Assembly: GCF_013185915.1 (NCBI RefSeq)
Contig: NZ_JAAZUH010000001.1
Coordinates: 2,108,001 to 2,172,000 of the forward strand
Reading direction: 5' to 3'
From: Stenotrophomonas bentonitica
Lineage (GTDB): Bacteria; Pseudomonadota; Gammaproteobacteria; Xanthomonadales; Xanthomonadaceae
Length of the DNA stretch: 64,000 nucleotides
Part shown: piece by piece, positions 34,197-43,312 of the stretch
Position numbering within the stretch: position 1 is the first letter of the stretch
Layout: each line of letters begins with the position of its first letter
Program-made: the position numbers and the translations under genes
Notes under the pieces: model-generated
The model's database searches: none
The model's input: only the letters and a program-made list of their open reading frames with translations
What the model was told of the DNA's origin: nothing

Positions 34197-36014
34197 TCAA
34201 ATGCCAGCGGCACGCATTCGCGCCTCCAGCTCATCAAGGAATGGCGAGCGCCCAAAGCGCATAGGGCCATAGCGGCCATCAACGAAGCCCGAATACAGCA
34301 TGTGGACCTCGTCGCGAGCACGTGTGAGTCCCACATAGAAGAGCCGGCGACTTTCGCGCAACTTCTCTGGAGTTTCATTGCGCCACGGCAGATTTCCGAG
34401 GTCGAGTCCAACCATGATGACGACGTCGTACTCACAGCCCTTTGCGGAATGCAGTGTCAGCAGATTCAGGTGATCGGGCGAACCGTCCCGACCGCCCAAA
34501 CTAGTGATGTCTAGCGAAGCCAGTGCACCGCCTTCGGCGAGCGCTGCCGTCATGCGATCCAGTTGCTCTTTCTGATCAGCGAGCGCCAATTCAGCCGCCA
34601 GCAGATGATCCACTACACCGTTGCGCAACGAAGCAACAAATTCTCGCGCAGGTTGCTGGTCAGCGCGCAGCTCCCATAGCAAGGCGGTTAGCTCTTGCTC
34701 TTCGCGCTTGGCCTGTGAATCGTCCAAGCTCGCCCGATGAAATGCGCGATAGCGGTCGAGTAGTCCACGCAATTGTGGGCGTCCAACACGCCAGCCACCC
34801 GCGCACCACGCCGCACAATCTTCTACCCAACTTGTTAGGGCAACCTTGCGGTAAGGTGCTGCGGTATCCACACGGATGTAATCGAGACCGCCGGTTGCCA
34901 CAGCTTTAGCCACGATATCGCCTGCGCGATAGTCTTTGTATAGGATCGCGATATCGCCCAGTGTTCGTCCCGGCTTGGAGGCTAAGGCCGCCGGAATGAT
35001 CTGCGCGACGGCGTGCGCAGCCTGGTCCGCCGTACCACCCGGGCGCAGGACAAATTCGATGGTCGTTTGTCGCGCAGGATCGCTCGCTTGATAGCCTCGG
35101 GCTTCTCCAAGCGCCATCTCTGACGCAGTCACGATCCCTGCACCAGAACGGTAATTTAATTGAAGCTGGACAGGCTCAATGTCTCTGCGAGCCGCCAATT
35201 CCATGAGCAACGCGCCATCAGCCCCCGTAAATCCATATATCGACTGATCCGCATCCCCGACAGCGAAAAGTCGGACACCCCCGTCGAAGGCAAGGCGTTT
35301 GACGATGCGATGCAGTGCTACACCTAAATCCTGGTACTCATCCACCGCGAGCACGGGGAATTTTGCCTGAACCAGAGGTAGTACCCAGTCGTGCTCGGCG
35401 ATCAAACGTTGGCCGAAGACAACCATGTCATCGTAGTCAATCAGCCCCTCGTCGCGCAGAGCGGCCTCGTAGGTCTCGGCCCAGGCAGCGAGTTCCTCCT
35501 CGCTACGCCAAGCGACGCTATTTCGATTGAGCACGGAACGGCGATGCCGTCCGAGGTCAATAACTTTGTACGGATGGTTCTGGCCGAAAAGCGCATCTCC
35601 AGTTTGCTTCAACAACCGATCACTGACTCGTTGAGTGGCCACCGAAAGTGGGAAAGATATGGGCAGGCCGGCCAGGCGTCCATACGGCATCAAGAGATGA
35701 CGCAGACAGAACCCATGGACCGTACCAATGAAAAGATTAGGTGCCTGCTGAAGTCCCAAGCTTTCAATTCGGCGAGCGAGTTCGCGAGCGCACTCCTGAC
35801 TATAAGTGATGCACGCAACGCCACGAGGGGCCTCGACGTCTTCGGCTAGGATGCGGGCGAGCTTTAGGACGAGTGTCTTGGTCTTACCGCTCCCGGGACC
35901 GGCGAGTACCACACAATGTCCTTGAGAGTTGTAGGCTGCCAACTGACCCGGATTCCCAGCCAGTTCGGCAGCCTGAGCCAAGTAGGCTGTGCTGACACTA
36001 CGCGATGGCGTCAC
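34197..36014 (-). CDS. UvrD/PcrA-like helicase, GajB-type
   Basis: A 605-residue SF1A helicase: Walker A AGPGSGKT (38-45), Walker B VLAVDEYQDLG, GDADQSIYGFTGAD, LLTLHSAKGCEYDVVIMVG and FYVGLTRARDEVH. Paired with an OLD-type nuclease it matches GajB of the Gabija phage-defence system, where it associates with GajA and responds to phage DNA. It is longer than the ~494-residue Bacillus GajB. I chose GTG 36014, 7 nt after GGAG and overlapping the gajA stop by 17 bp; the frame's upstream ATG (36089) lies inside gajA and has no such site. Confidence 0.86.
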   Translation of the reverse strand: MTPSRSVSTAYLAQAAELAGNPGQLAAYNSQGHCVVLAGPGSGKTKTLVLKLARILAEDVEAPRGVACITYSQECARELARRIESLGLQQAPNLFIGTVHGFCLRHLLMPYGRLAGLPISFPLSVATQRVSDRLLKQTGDALFGQNHPYKVIDLGRHRRSVLNRNSVAWRSEEELAAWAETYEAALRDEGLIDYDDMVVFGQRLIAEHDWVLPLVQAKFPVLAVDEYQDLGVALHRIVKRLAFDGGVRLFAVGDADQSIYGFTGADGALLMELAARRDIEPVQLQLNYRSGAGIVTASEMALGEARGYQASDPARQTTIEFVLRPGGTADQAAHAVAQIIPAALASKPGRTLGDIAILYKDYRAGDIVAKAVATGGLDYIRVDTAAPYRKVALTSWVEDCAAWCAGGWRVGRPQLRGLLDRYRAFHRASLDDSQAKREEQELTALLWELRADQQPAREFVASLRNGVVDHLLAAELALADQKEQLDRMTAALAEGGALASLDITSLGGRDGSPDHLNLLTLHSAKGCEYDVVIMVGLDLGNLPWRNETPEKLRESRRLFYVGLTRARDEVHMLYSGFVDGRYGPMRFGRSPFLDELEARMRAAGI

Positions 36015-37785
36015 GGATATGCTCCAGAGCGGAACGAATGTAAGCCGGACAAACGTCCTGTGACACCGACGGTGCAAGTGCCTGCGCAAACCTCCCCTTT
36101 CCGATCCTCTCGATCAATCTGAGCAGCCAGTCTTCATCAACCTGATCAGGATCGTCCACCCACTGCTGCAAGGCATTCAGAGTTTCTCTCCTTAATCGCG
36201 GCAGTTCCTCCCGAATTACCTCCTGCATGTCCTGCGCCAGTCCACCTGCAAATAGTTCGGGCTCCAACGTGTTCTCGTTGACGAAGTATCCGTACTGCTC
36301 GGCAAGCTCGATCACTTCATCCGCATCCAAGTTTTCGTGATCGACACCGCCCTCAATCACGTCAAGGACATTGATAAGCCGCCTGCGAACCAATGGATGA
36401 TTACCATTGGTTGGATCCCGGTCCGTCAGGATCACATGGGGAATGTTGAGTCCTTCAGGGCCCAGTAGCTTCACATACGGGGTGAAGTTAGTCCCCCCCA
36501 CCGAGCACACAGTGATTCCAAGCATATCGAGGGGAATATCGAGTACCTCGGCAAACGCGGGAACGATGAAGCGCTCGGCGTCGCCTTCGACCAGAATCAC
36601 CCCCCGAGAAAAGAAAATCTCGCCGCGAGTGACGTCAATGTAACGTTGAAGATCCTCTTCATCCCGCTGCGTGAAAGGTGCGTTTGCTGTCGAGACCGCG
36701 ACAGTCTTGCCTTCCGCTGTGTCATGGCGCAGCAGAACAATAGATCTGATCGGCGCAACGCTTGCGATATGTGGCGAGTGGGTTGTGAGGATTGTCGTAA
36801 GCGGTGGCTGTTCCTCACCATCTTCCGCCCCCGTGCCAAGGAAGTAACGATAGATTAGACGCTGCACGTGCGGGTGCAGGTGCGCTTCGGGCTCCTCGAC
36901 TACGAAGAAGGTGTGGTCGCGCTCTCCATCGGAAACGAGGCGGTCCAGTTCGAGACTCTTCAGCGCCAGGAAGATCAGGTTCGCGGTTCCCAAACTGGCA
37001 TCGCCGACTCCGCGTACGCCGTTGTCGATCAGCAGCCGCAGGCTGCGCAGCAACGCGTCGACTCTAGTTGGTGCAAGTCCGAGCGATACCGGAACGGCAT
37101 GTTGCCCCCCAGCGATGGCGATCAGCCGTTCGCTGATCCGTTCTGCTGTCGCTACCACTTCCTCGTGTCCAGCCAGCTCTCGCTGTGCTTGGTCGACCTG
37201 ATCCTGAATCTCCTCACGGGCGTCATCATCCAACGACGCGGCAAGATCCTCAATGAGCGGCCTCAATGGCGAATTGCGCCAGCTCGCAAGGTCCTTCTCA
37301 GCGTCACGCAGGGCTACCTGAACATCTATTGGCAACATCCGGCGGAGTGCGCCGCCGATACGCATGTCGGGATCGTCGCCACCGAAGATCACATACTCAT
37401 AGTCCTTCAACGATTCCGGAGCGCGCCCCAGGCCCGCCTTAGGCTGGAAGCGGTAGGTGAGTCGGGCCACCATGGGTGGGCCAGGATCAATCACGCAATC
37501 GTTGAGGTGAGCCATCAGTCGGGGATCGTTTGTGAAGTCCGTTAGATCCACAGAGACCTCAATGGTCGCACCAACCTTGTCTTCGCCAAGTCCGTCCCAG
37601 AAATGTTCAAGCCCCAGTTGTCGATCGCGCTCAGACAAGCCCGGATCAAGGATCAACTGCAGGCCGCGAATGAAATTGCTCTTGCCAACCTTGTTCTCTC
37701 CCACGATGACGATACTTTCCCCCGTCTCGACATCAACATCCGAGAAATTGGCGAAATTGATCAACCTGACCCGAGAAACCCTCAT
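35998..37785 (-). CDS. OLD-family ATPase/TOPRIM nuclease, GajA-type
   Basis: A 595-residue protein with an N-terminal ABC-type ATPase (Walker A GENKVGKSN, 29-37; Walker B FFVVEEPEAHLHP, 293-305; THSPH) and a C-terminal TOPRIM domain (LVEGDAE with Glu400; LTDRD with Asp455/Asp457). In Gabija, GajA is a sequence-recognising DNA-nicking endonuclease regulated by nucleotides. Length is close to the 578-residue reference. It is first in a two-gene minus-strand operon and overlaps the helicase gene by 17 bp. It belongs to class 2 OLD nucleases, defined by a neighbouring UvrD-like gene. Confidence 0.88.
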   Translation of the reverse strand: MRVSRVRLINFANFSDVDVETGESIVIVGENKVGKSNFIRGLQLILDPGLSERDRQLGLEHFWDGLGEDKVGATIEVSVDLTDFTNDPRLMAHLNDCVIDPGPPMVARLTYRFQPKAGLGRAPESLKDYEYVIFGGDDPDMRIGGALRRMLPIDVQVALRDAEKDLASWRNSPLRPLIEDLAASLDDDAREEIQDQVDQAQRELAGHEEVVATAERISERLIAIAGGQHAVPVSLGLAPTRVDALLRSLRLLIDNGVRGVGDASLGTANLIFLALKSLELDRLVSDGERDHTFFVVEEPEAHLHPHVQRLIYRYFLGTGAEDGEEQPPLTTILTTHSPHIASVAPIRSIVLLRHDTAEGKTVAVSTANAPFTQRDEEDLQRYIDVTRGEIFFSRGVILVEGDAERFIVPAFAEVLDIPLDMLGITVCSVGGTNFTPYVKLLGPEGLNIPHVILTDRDPTNGNHPLVRRRLINVLDVIEGGVDHENLDADEVIELAEQYGYFVNENTLEPELFAGGLAQDMQEVIREELPRLRRETLNALQQWVDDPDQVDEDWLLRLIERIGKGRFAQALAPSVSQDVCPAYIRSALEHIRDAIA

Positions 37786-37940
37786 TTACGCCCCCGTCCA
37801 CTGGTGTTTTAACAAATAGTAGCAGTCAAGCGGCCGGCCTCCATCCGCCGACCGCGACCGAGCTTTTCCGTTACGGCCCCCTCAAGGCCGCTTTTGTTCG
37901 ACTAGACCGCTGCCGGTAAATCGGACGCAGCGTGGTTCGC

Positions 37941-37958
37941 ATTGTTTGCTGCTGCCCC
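37941..37958 (+). promoter_or_regulatory. Shared ICE promoter motif, copy before pilL
   Basis: ATTGTTTGCTGCTGCCCC, 46 bp before the pilL ATG. It shares 17 consecutive bases with the site before topB (15120-15136). It marks the start of the first conjugation operon. Confidence 0.65.
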
Positions 37959-37986
37959 GGGTCTTAGCGGCGATGGTGAGGGCTCG

Positions 37987-38607
37987 ATGTTTCAGGACGC
38001 CGAGCTTATGTGCCCCTCTCCACCTTGGTTTCACCATCCCGAACGCCGCCTGCTGGCTGGAGTCCTCGGCCTGCTCTGGTCGGTGCTGGCTGGCGGCTGC
38101 GCTACGACGACTGCGCCGCCCGCACCTGATGCCATCGAGGAAGTCTCGGCCGCGCCCGAACCCGAGGCGCCCGAGTACATCCCCGTCGTGCGCTACGGTC
38201 GCTACACGCTGGTCGAGCTGGCACCCAGAGCGGCGCAGCGCGACCTGCTGTTGCAGACCATCGACGTGTCCATGCCCGAAGATGCCCGTGCCACCGTCGG
38301 CGATGGGCTGCGGCATGTGCTCAAGCGTAGCGGTTACAGCCTGTGCCAGACGGCACACGCGGTAATCGAGCTGTACGCGCTGCCGCTGCCGGCGGCGCAC
38401 CTGCACCTCGGCCCCATGACCTTGCGCGATGCGCTGCTCACGCTGGCTGGCCCGGCCTGGGAACTGCACGCGGATGACCGCGCACGGCAAATCTGCTTCG
38501 AACGGCCCGCCGACAGCGCGGTCATCGAACCCGCATCCGAGCCACCCGCCGCCGAGGCGGTGCAGACGTTCCCGCTGGAGCCTTCGGTTTCGGGAGGCCA
38601 GCCATGA
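37987..38607 (+). CDS. PilL-type conjugative transfer lipoprotein
   Basis: A 206-residue protein of the ICE PilL N-terminal family (TIGR03748). The signal region ends in a lipobox-like VLAGGCATT (Cys near residue 38), predicting an outer-membrane lipoprotein. The conserved domain RYTLVELAPRAAQRDLLLQTIDVSMP...LRHVLKRSGYSLC resembles secretin/PilL N-domains. It opens the operon pilL to the PFL_4697 gene. GAGGG lies before the ATG at 37987; the frame's further extension upstream is the promoter region. It overlaps the next gene by 4 bp. Confidence 0.85.
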   Translation: MFQDAELMCPSPPWFHHPERRLLAGVLGLLWSVLAGGCATTTAPPAPDAIEEVSAAPEPEAPEYIPVVRYGRYTLVELAPRAAQRDLLLQTIDVSMPEDARATVGDGLRHVLKRSGYSLCQTAHAVIELYALPLPAAHLHLGPMTLRDALLTLAGPAWELHADDRARQICFERPADSAVIEPASEPPAAEAVQTFPLEPSVSGGQP

Positions 38608-39248
38608 GCTCCCCACAGTCTGCCCGGCGCCCGGGCGCCGTCGTGGTGGTGCAGAGCCTTCTGTGGCTCTGGTTGGTCTTCCTCAGCGTCTTGGTGGCCC
38701 TGGGCTACCAGGCCCTCAGCGACCAGGCCGACCAGGAGCGGCTGGATTCCCGCCTGCAACGCCTGGAAGTGCAGGCAACTGGCTTGGCCGAGACGATCGA
38801 GGCCATCCAGCAGCGCCCGGCCGTCGCGACGGACGCTGACCTCAAAGACACCCGCCAGATCCTGGAAGCACGCGCGGCCCAGGTCGAGAAATCTCTCAGT
38901 GGCTACGCAGCGGCCGACGACCTCCAGGCGCTTCGCGCGGAGGTCGAGCAGATCAAGGCGCGCCAAGCCGCCGCACGTGCCACCGCACCCGCCCAGCGGC
39001 GCGCATCGCGCACGTCCGCCGCCTCCAAGACCGAGCTGTCGCCGCTGTCATTCCGCGTCGTCGGCGCCGAACTGCGCGCCGGCCAGCGCAGCGTGTCCGT
39101 CGCGCCGAGCACCGGGGACTTCACGCCCGCCCAACTTCAGGTGCTGCTGCCCGGGGATGCGGTCGGCCCGTGGCGCCTGCAGGCGATCGAGGGCAACACC
39201 GCAGTGTTCCAGGCCGGCAACCACACCCGCCGCGTGGCGATTCCCTGA
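38604..39248 (+). CDS. Membrane-anchored coiled-coil ICE protein
   Basis: A 214-residue protein with one N-terminal membrane span (VVVVQSLLWLWLVFLSVLVALGYQAL, about 13-40), a coiled coil (about 42-135), and a C-terminal globular domain rich in beta strands (FRVVGAELRAGQRSVSVAP, LLPGDAVGPWRLQAIEGNTAVFQAGNHTRRV). This resembles PilP-like periplasmic proteins of pilus systems. The position between pilL and the PFL_4693 gene is usual in this ICE class. It starts by ATGA overlap with pilL. Confidence 0.8.
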   Translation: MSSPQSARRPGAVVVVQSLLWLWLVFLSVLVALGYQALSDQADQERLDSRLQRLEVQATGLAETIEAIQQRPAVATDADLKDTRQILEARAAQVEKSLSGYAAADDLQALRAEVEQIKARQAAARATAPAQRRASRTSAASKTELSPLSFRVVGAELRAGQRSVSVAPSTGDFTPAQLQVLLPGDAVGPWRLQAIEGNTAVFQAGNHTRRVAIP

Positions 39249-39260
39249 CCGGAGCACCCC

Positions 39261-39998
39261 ATGAAGCCGTCGATCCTCCTTTTCGCGGTCCTGGTGGCGT
39301 CGTCGCAATGGCCCGCCTGGGCGCAGCAGCCCGCAACGACCCCGGCGCGCAACGCACAGAGCCAGGAGCGCCCGCTGGCCGCCCGCGTGCTGGACGACCG
39401 GGTGGCAACCGAATGGGGCTTGCAGCCACAAGAATGGGCACGCTACCGCGAGCTGATGGATGGGCCGCTGGGTATCTACTCGCCCAACCTGGACCCGCTG
39501 TCCGCCCTGGGCATCGAAGCTCGCACGGACGAAGAACGGCGCCGCTATGCGGAACTGCAGGTGCAGGTGGAAGCGCGCCGCGTCGAGAAGCTGCTCGCCT
39601 ACCAGCGCGCCTACGACGAGGCCTGGCAGCGCCTGAATCCGGGGATGCAGCGCGTGAACCTGCCCGACGACAAGCCGGGCGCCGGCACATCCAGCAGTCC
39701 CTTGCGCGGCAGCGGCCGCATGGCGGTGTTCGTCAAGGACGGCTGCGCAGCCTGCGGACAGCTCGTGCAGCGCCTGCAATCCTCGGGCGCGGAGTTCGAC
39801 CTGTACATGGTGGGCAGCCGCCAGGATGACGCGCGCATCCGCGACTGGGCCAAGCGCGCGCAGATCGACCCGGCGCGCGTGCGCGCCGGCAGCATCACGC
39901 TCAACCACGACGGCGGCCGCTGGCTGTCGCTGGGCCTGCCCGGCGATCTGCCCGCCGCCGTGCGCGAAGTGAACGGCCAATGGCAGCGCCAGCCGTAG
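39261..39998 (+). CDS. PFL_4693-family (TIGR03759) ICE protein
   Basis: A 245-residue exported protein with a signal peptide (cleavage near AWAQQ, residue 22). The family part (TEWGLQPQEWARYRELMDGPLGIYSPNLDPLSALGIEA) is followed by a thioredoxin-like C-terminal half with a CxxC in KDGCAACGQLV (about 155-165). It probably acts in the periplasm during assembly of the transfer apparatus. Confidence 0.87.
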   Translation: MKPSILLFAVLVASSQWPAWAQQPATTPARNAQSQERPLAARVLDDRVATEWGLQPQEWARYRELMDGPLGIYSPNLDPLSALGIEARTDEERRRYAELQVQVEARRVEKLLAYQRAYDEAWQRLNPGMQRVNLPDDKPGAGTSSSPLRGSGRMAVFVKDGCAACGQLVQRLQSSGAEFDLYMVGSRQDDARIRDWAKRAQIDPARVRAGSITLNHDGGRWLSLGLPGDLPAAVREVNGQWQRQP

Positions 39999-40000
39999 CC

Positions 40001-40570
40001 ATGCCCCTGCGCGCACTGGTGCTCACTGCCGGCCTGTATGCCGTTGCCGCCCTGGCCCAGGAGGTTCCGCCACCGGCTTACCAGCTTGCCGCCCAGCGCG
40101 CAGGCATCCCCTCGACCGTGCTCTACGCCGTGGCCTTGCAGGAGAGCGGCATCCGGCGCAACGGGCGCCTGGTGCCGTGGCCGTGGTCCCTCAACGTCGC
40201 CGGCCAGTCGCGCCGCTTCGCCACGCGCGCCGACGCCTGCGCTGGCCTGCAGCAGGCGATGCGCGCCACGCCGCACACGCGCATTGATGCGGGCCTGGGC
40301 CAGATCAACCTCGGTTACCACAAGCACCGCTTTACCGGCGCGTGCGACCTGCTGGATCCGTATCGCAACCTGGCCGTTGCCGCCGAGATCCTGAAGGAGC
40401 AGCACACCCCCGGCGAGGACTGGCTGCTGGCGATCGGCCGCTACCACCGCCCCGCAGGCGGCGAGCCCGCCGCCCGCTATCGGCGCAGCGTGTCGCGCCA
40501 CCTTGCCCGCGTGCAGGGCACGCGACCAGCCGCCGCGGTCCTCGCGGCGCGCCAGGAGACCTCCCCATGA
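40001..40570 (+). CDS. Lytic transglycosylase-like conjugation protein
   Basis: A 189-residue exported protein with a soluble lytic transglycosylase (SLT) fold: VLYAVALQESGIRRNGRLVPWPWSLNV with the catalytic Glu in QESGI, and GLGQINLGYHKHRF. It would open peptidoglycan for the transfer channel, like VirB1/PilT-region transglycosylases. I chose ATG 40001 because it gives a proper signal peptide (MPLRALVLTAGLYAVAALAQ). An in-frame ATG at 39980 inside the previous gene is the alternative. Confidence 0.86.
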   Translation: MPLRALVLTAGLYAVAALAQEVPPPAYQLAAQRAGIPSTVLYAVALQESGIRRNGRLVPWPWSLNVAGQSRRFATRADACAGLQQAMRATPHTRIDAGLGQINLGYHKHRFTGACDLLDPYRNLAVAAEILKEQHTPGEDWLLAIGRYHRPAGGEPAARYRRSVSRHLARVQGTRPAAAVLAARQETSP

Positions 40571-41115
40571 CGAAACCCCATCCCGCCCATCTCGCGTTCA
40601 CGGGCCTACTCATGCTGCTGTCAGGCCTGCCGCTGGCCTCGCGTGCCGGCGAGCCACTGATCGTTGTCGAGGACCGTGGCGGCACGTCGGCATTGCCGTA
40701 CTACGAAGCCCTGAATCTCCAGCCGCGCGCCAACGCACCGGCGCGGCCGTCCATCCCGACGCCCCAGCTTCCTGCCACACCGGCGGACGAAGCCGCGATG
40801 CTGCCGGTGCGCAGCGCCAAGCTCACGCCTGGCACCGTCGCGCGGCGTGTGATTGAAGCGCCCGGCCTGCGGCCGTTCGTGGTCATCGGCGACGACGAGG
40901 CTTCCCGGGCCTGGTTGCAGCGCCGCGCCGCCGCTTTGCGCGAACGTGGCGCGGTCGGCCTGGTGGTCAACGTCGAGACCGCGCAGGGCCTGGCGCGGCT
41001 GCGCGCGCTGGCGCCAGGCTTGCCGCTCGCCCCCGTTGCCAGCGACGACCTGGCCGATCGCCTGGGCCTGCGGCACTACCCGGCGCTGATCACGGCCACT
41101 GGCATCGAGCAATGA
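40567..41115 (+). CDS. PFL_4695-family (TIGR03765) ICE protein
   Basis: A 182-residue exported protein with a signal peptide ending near SRAGEP. It has the family core LIVVEDRGGTSALPYYEALNLQ followed by an alpha/beta domain (PFVVIGDDEASRAWLQRRAAALRERGAVGLVVNVE). Its periplasmic role in transfer is unknown. It starts by ATGA overlap with the transglycosylase gene and ends 4 bp before the coupling protein gene. Confidence 0.87.
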   Translation: MTKPHPAHLAFTGLLMLLSGLPLASRAGEPLIVVEDRGGTSALPYYEALNLQPRANAPARPSIPTPQLPATPADEAAMLPVRSAKLTPGTVARRVIEAPGLRPFVVIGDDEASRAWLQRRAAALRERGAVGLVVNVETAQGLARLRALAPGLPLAPVASDDLADRLGLRHYPALITATGIEQ

Positions 41116-41119
41116 AGCC

Positions 41120-43312
41120 ATGTCGGGGAAACAGCCGGTCGAGGTTCTGCTACGCCCAGCGGTGGAGCTATACACCATCGCGGCGTGTGCAGGCGCCGCG
41201 TTTCTGTGCCTGGTGGCCCCATGGTCGCTCGCGCTGAGCCCTTCGATGGGCGTCGGCAGCGCCTTGGCATTCGGTGCCTACGGCGCGATCCGCTACCGCG
41301 ATGCCCGCGTCATTCTGCGCTACCGGCACAACATCCGCCGCCTGCCGCGGTACGTGATGACGAGCAAGGACGTGCCGGTCAGCCAGCAGCGCTTGTTCGT
41401 GGGGCGCGGGTTTCTCTGGGAGCAGAAGCACACCCATAGGCTGATGCAGACGTACCGGCCGGAGTTTCGCCGCTACGTCGAGCCGACGCCGGCCTACCGG
41501 CTGGCCAGGCGCCTGGAGGAACGGCTGGAGTTCGCGCCGTTCCCGCTGTCCCGGCTGCCCGCGCTCACGGGCTGGGACGTGCCTTTCAACCCCGTGCGCC
41601 CGTTGCCGCCTGTCGGCGGCCTGCCGCGCCTGCATGGCATCGAGCCCGACGAGGTGGACGTCAGCCTGCCGCTGGGGGAGCGCGTCGGACACTCGCTGGT
41701 GTTGGGCACCACGCGGGTGGGCAAGACGCGGCTGGCCGAGTTGTTCGTCACGCAGGACATCCGCCGCAAGAACGCCGCAGGCGAGCACGAGGTCGTGATC
41801 GTCATCGACCCCAAGGGGGACGCGGACCTGCTCAAGCGGATGTATGCCGAGGCCCAGCGCGCGGGCCGTGAAGGCGAGTTTTACGTCTTCCACTTGGGCT
41901 GGCCGGACATTTCGGCGCGCTACAACGCGGTTGGCCGCTTCGGCCGCATCAGCGAAGTGGCGACCCGGGTGGCGGGGCAGCTCTCCGGCGAAGGCAACAG
42001 CGCGGCGTTCCGCGAGTTCGCATGGCGCTTCGTGAACATCATTGCCCGCGCCCTGGTGGAGCTGGGGCAGCGCCCGGACTACATGCTGATCCAGCGGCAC
42101 GTCATCAACATCGACGCGCTGTTCATCGAGTACGCCCAGCACTACTTCGCCAAGACTGAGCCCAAAGCCTGGGAGGTGATCGTCCAGATCGAGGCCAAGC
42201 TCAACGAGAAGAACATCCCGCGCAACATGATCGGGCGCGAGAAGCGCGTGGTGGCGCTGGAACAGTACCTCTCCCAGGCCCGCAACTACGACCCGGTTCT
42301 CGACGGCCTGCGCTCGGCGGTTCGCTACGACAAGACGTATTTCGACAAGATCGTCGCGTCGTTGCTGCCGCTGCTGGAGAAGCTCACCAGCGGGAAGATT
42401 TCCCAGCTTTTGGCCCCAAATTATTCCGACCTGGCCGACCCGCGCCCGATCTTCGATTGGATGCAGGTCATCCGAAAGCGCGCAGTCGTCTATGTGGGTC
42501 TGGACGCGCTATCCGACGCCGAGGTTGCCGCAGCGGTCGGCAATTCGATGTTCAGCGATCTCGTGTCGGTCGCCGGGCACATCTACAAGCACGGGATCGA
42601 CGATGGCCTCCCGGGCGCAACGGCCGGTGCGCGCGTGCCCATCAACGTTCATGCCGATGAATTCAATGAATTGATGGGCGATGAATTCATCCCGCTAATC
42701 AACAAGGGCGGCGGTGCCGGCCTGCAAGTCACGGCGTACACGCAGACGCTCTCGGACATCGAGGCCCGCATCGGCAACCGCGCGAAGGCCGGTCAGGTGA
42801 TCGGTAACTTCAACAACCTGTTCATGCTCAGGGTCAGGGAGACGGCCACGGCCGAACTGCTGACGAGGCAGTTGCCGAAGGTCGAGGTCTATACCACCAC
42901 CATCGTCTCCGGCGCGACCGATAGCTCGGACATCCGTGGGGCGACGGATTTCACCAGCAACACGCAGGACCGCATCAGCATGTCCAGCGTGCCGATGATC
43001 GAGCCGTCGCACGTCGTTGGACTGCCCAAAGGCCAATGCTTCGCGCTGCTGCAGGGCGGCCAGCTTTGGAAGGTACGCATGCCGCTGCCGGCGCCGGACC
43101 CGGATGAAGTGATGCCGGCGGACCTGCAGCAACTGGCCGGGTACATGCGCCAGAGCTACAGCGAGGCCACGCAGTGGTGGGAGTTCACCAGCTCGCCGGC
43201 CTTGCAGGATGCGGCCTTGCCCGACGACCTGCTGGACGATGCCGCTGCGGCCGAGCCCGACGCGGTGGCCACCGGCGCCGACGATGGCGCGGGCAACGAG
43301 GCCGTGCCATGA
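41120..43312 (+). CDS. traD: Type IV coupling protein TraD, PFGI-1/SXT class
   Basis: A 730-residue inner-membrane ATPase that brings the relaxase-DNA complex to the secretion channel (TIGR03743). Two membrane spans lie near residues 17-58, then Walker A GTTRVGKT (196-203), Walker B VIVIDPKGD (about 228-236), and the second motif NVHADEFNELMGDEF (about 513-527). The C-terminal tail is acidic and alanine-rich. The following membrane-protein gene overlaps it by 4 bp. Confidence 0.95.
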   Translation: MSGKQPVEVLLRPAVELYTIAACAGAAFLCLVAPWSLALSPSMGVGSALAFGAYGAIRYRDARVILRYRHNIRRLPRYVMTSKDVPVSQQRLFVGRGFLWEQKHTHRLMQTYRPEFRRYVEPTPAYRLARRLEERLEFAPFPLSRLPALTGWDVPFNPVRPLPPVGGLPRLHGIEPDEVDVSLPLGERVGHSLVLGTTRVGKTRLAELFVTQDIRRKNAAGEHEVVIVIDPKGDADLLKRMYAEAQRAGREGEFYVFHLGWPDISARYNAVGRFGRISEVATRVAGQLSGEGNSAAFREFAWRFVNIIARALVELGQRPDYMLIQRHVINIDALFIEYAQHYFAKTEPKAWEVIVQIEAKLNEKNIPRNMIGREKRVVALEQYLSQARNYDPVLDGLRSAVRYDKTYFDKIVASLLPLLEKLTSGKISQLLAPNYSDLADPRPIFDWMQVIRKRAVVYVGLDALSDAEVAAAVGNSMFSDLVSVAGHIYKHGIDDGLPGATAGARVPINVHADEFNELMGDEFIPLINKGGGAGLQVTAYTQTLSDIEARIGNRAKAGQVIGNFNNLFMLRVRETATAELLTRQLPKVEVYTTTIVSGATDSSDIRGATDFTSNTQDRISMSSVPMIEPSHVVGLPKGQCFALLQGGQLWKVRMPLPAPDPDEVMPADLQQLAGYMRQSYSEATQWWEFTSSPALQDAALPDDLLDDAAAAEPDAVATGADDGAGNEAVP

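Noticed and set aside
36015..36089. Upstream ATG start for the GajB-type helicase
   Set aside because: It lies inside the gajA coding region, has no ribosome binding site and adds non-conserved residues; GTG 36014 has GGAG at ideal spacing.
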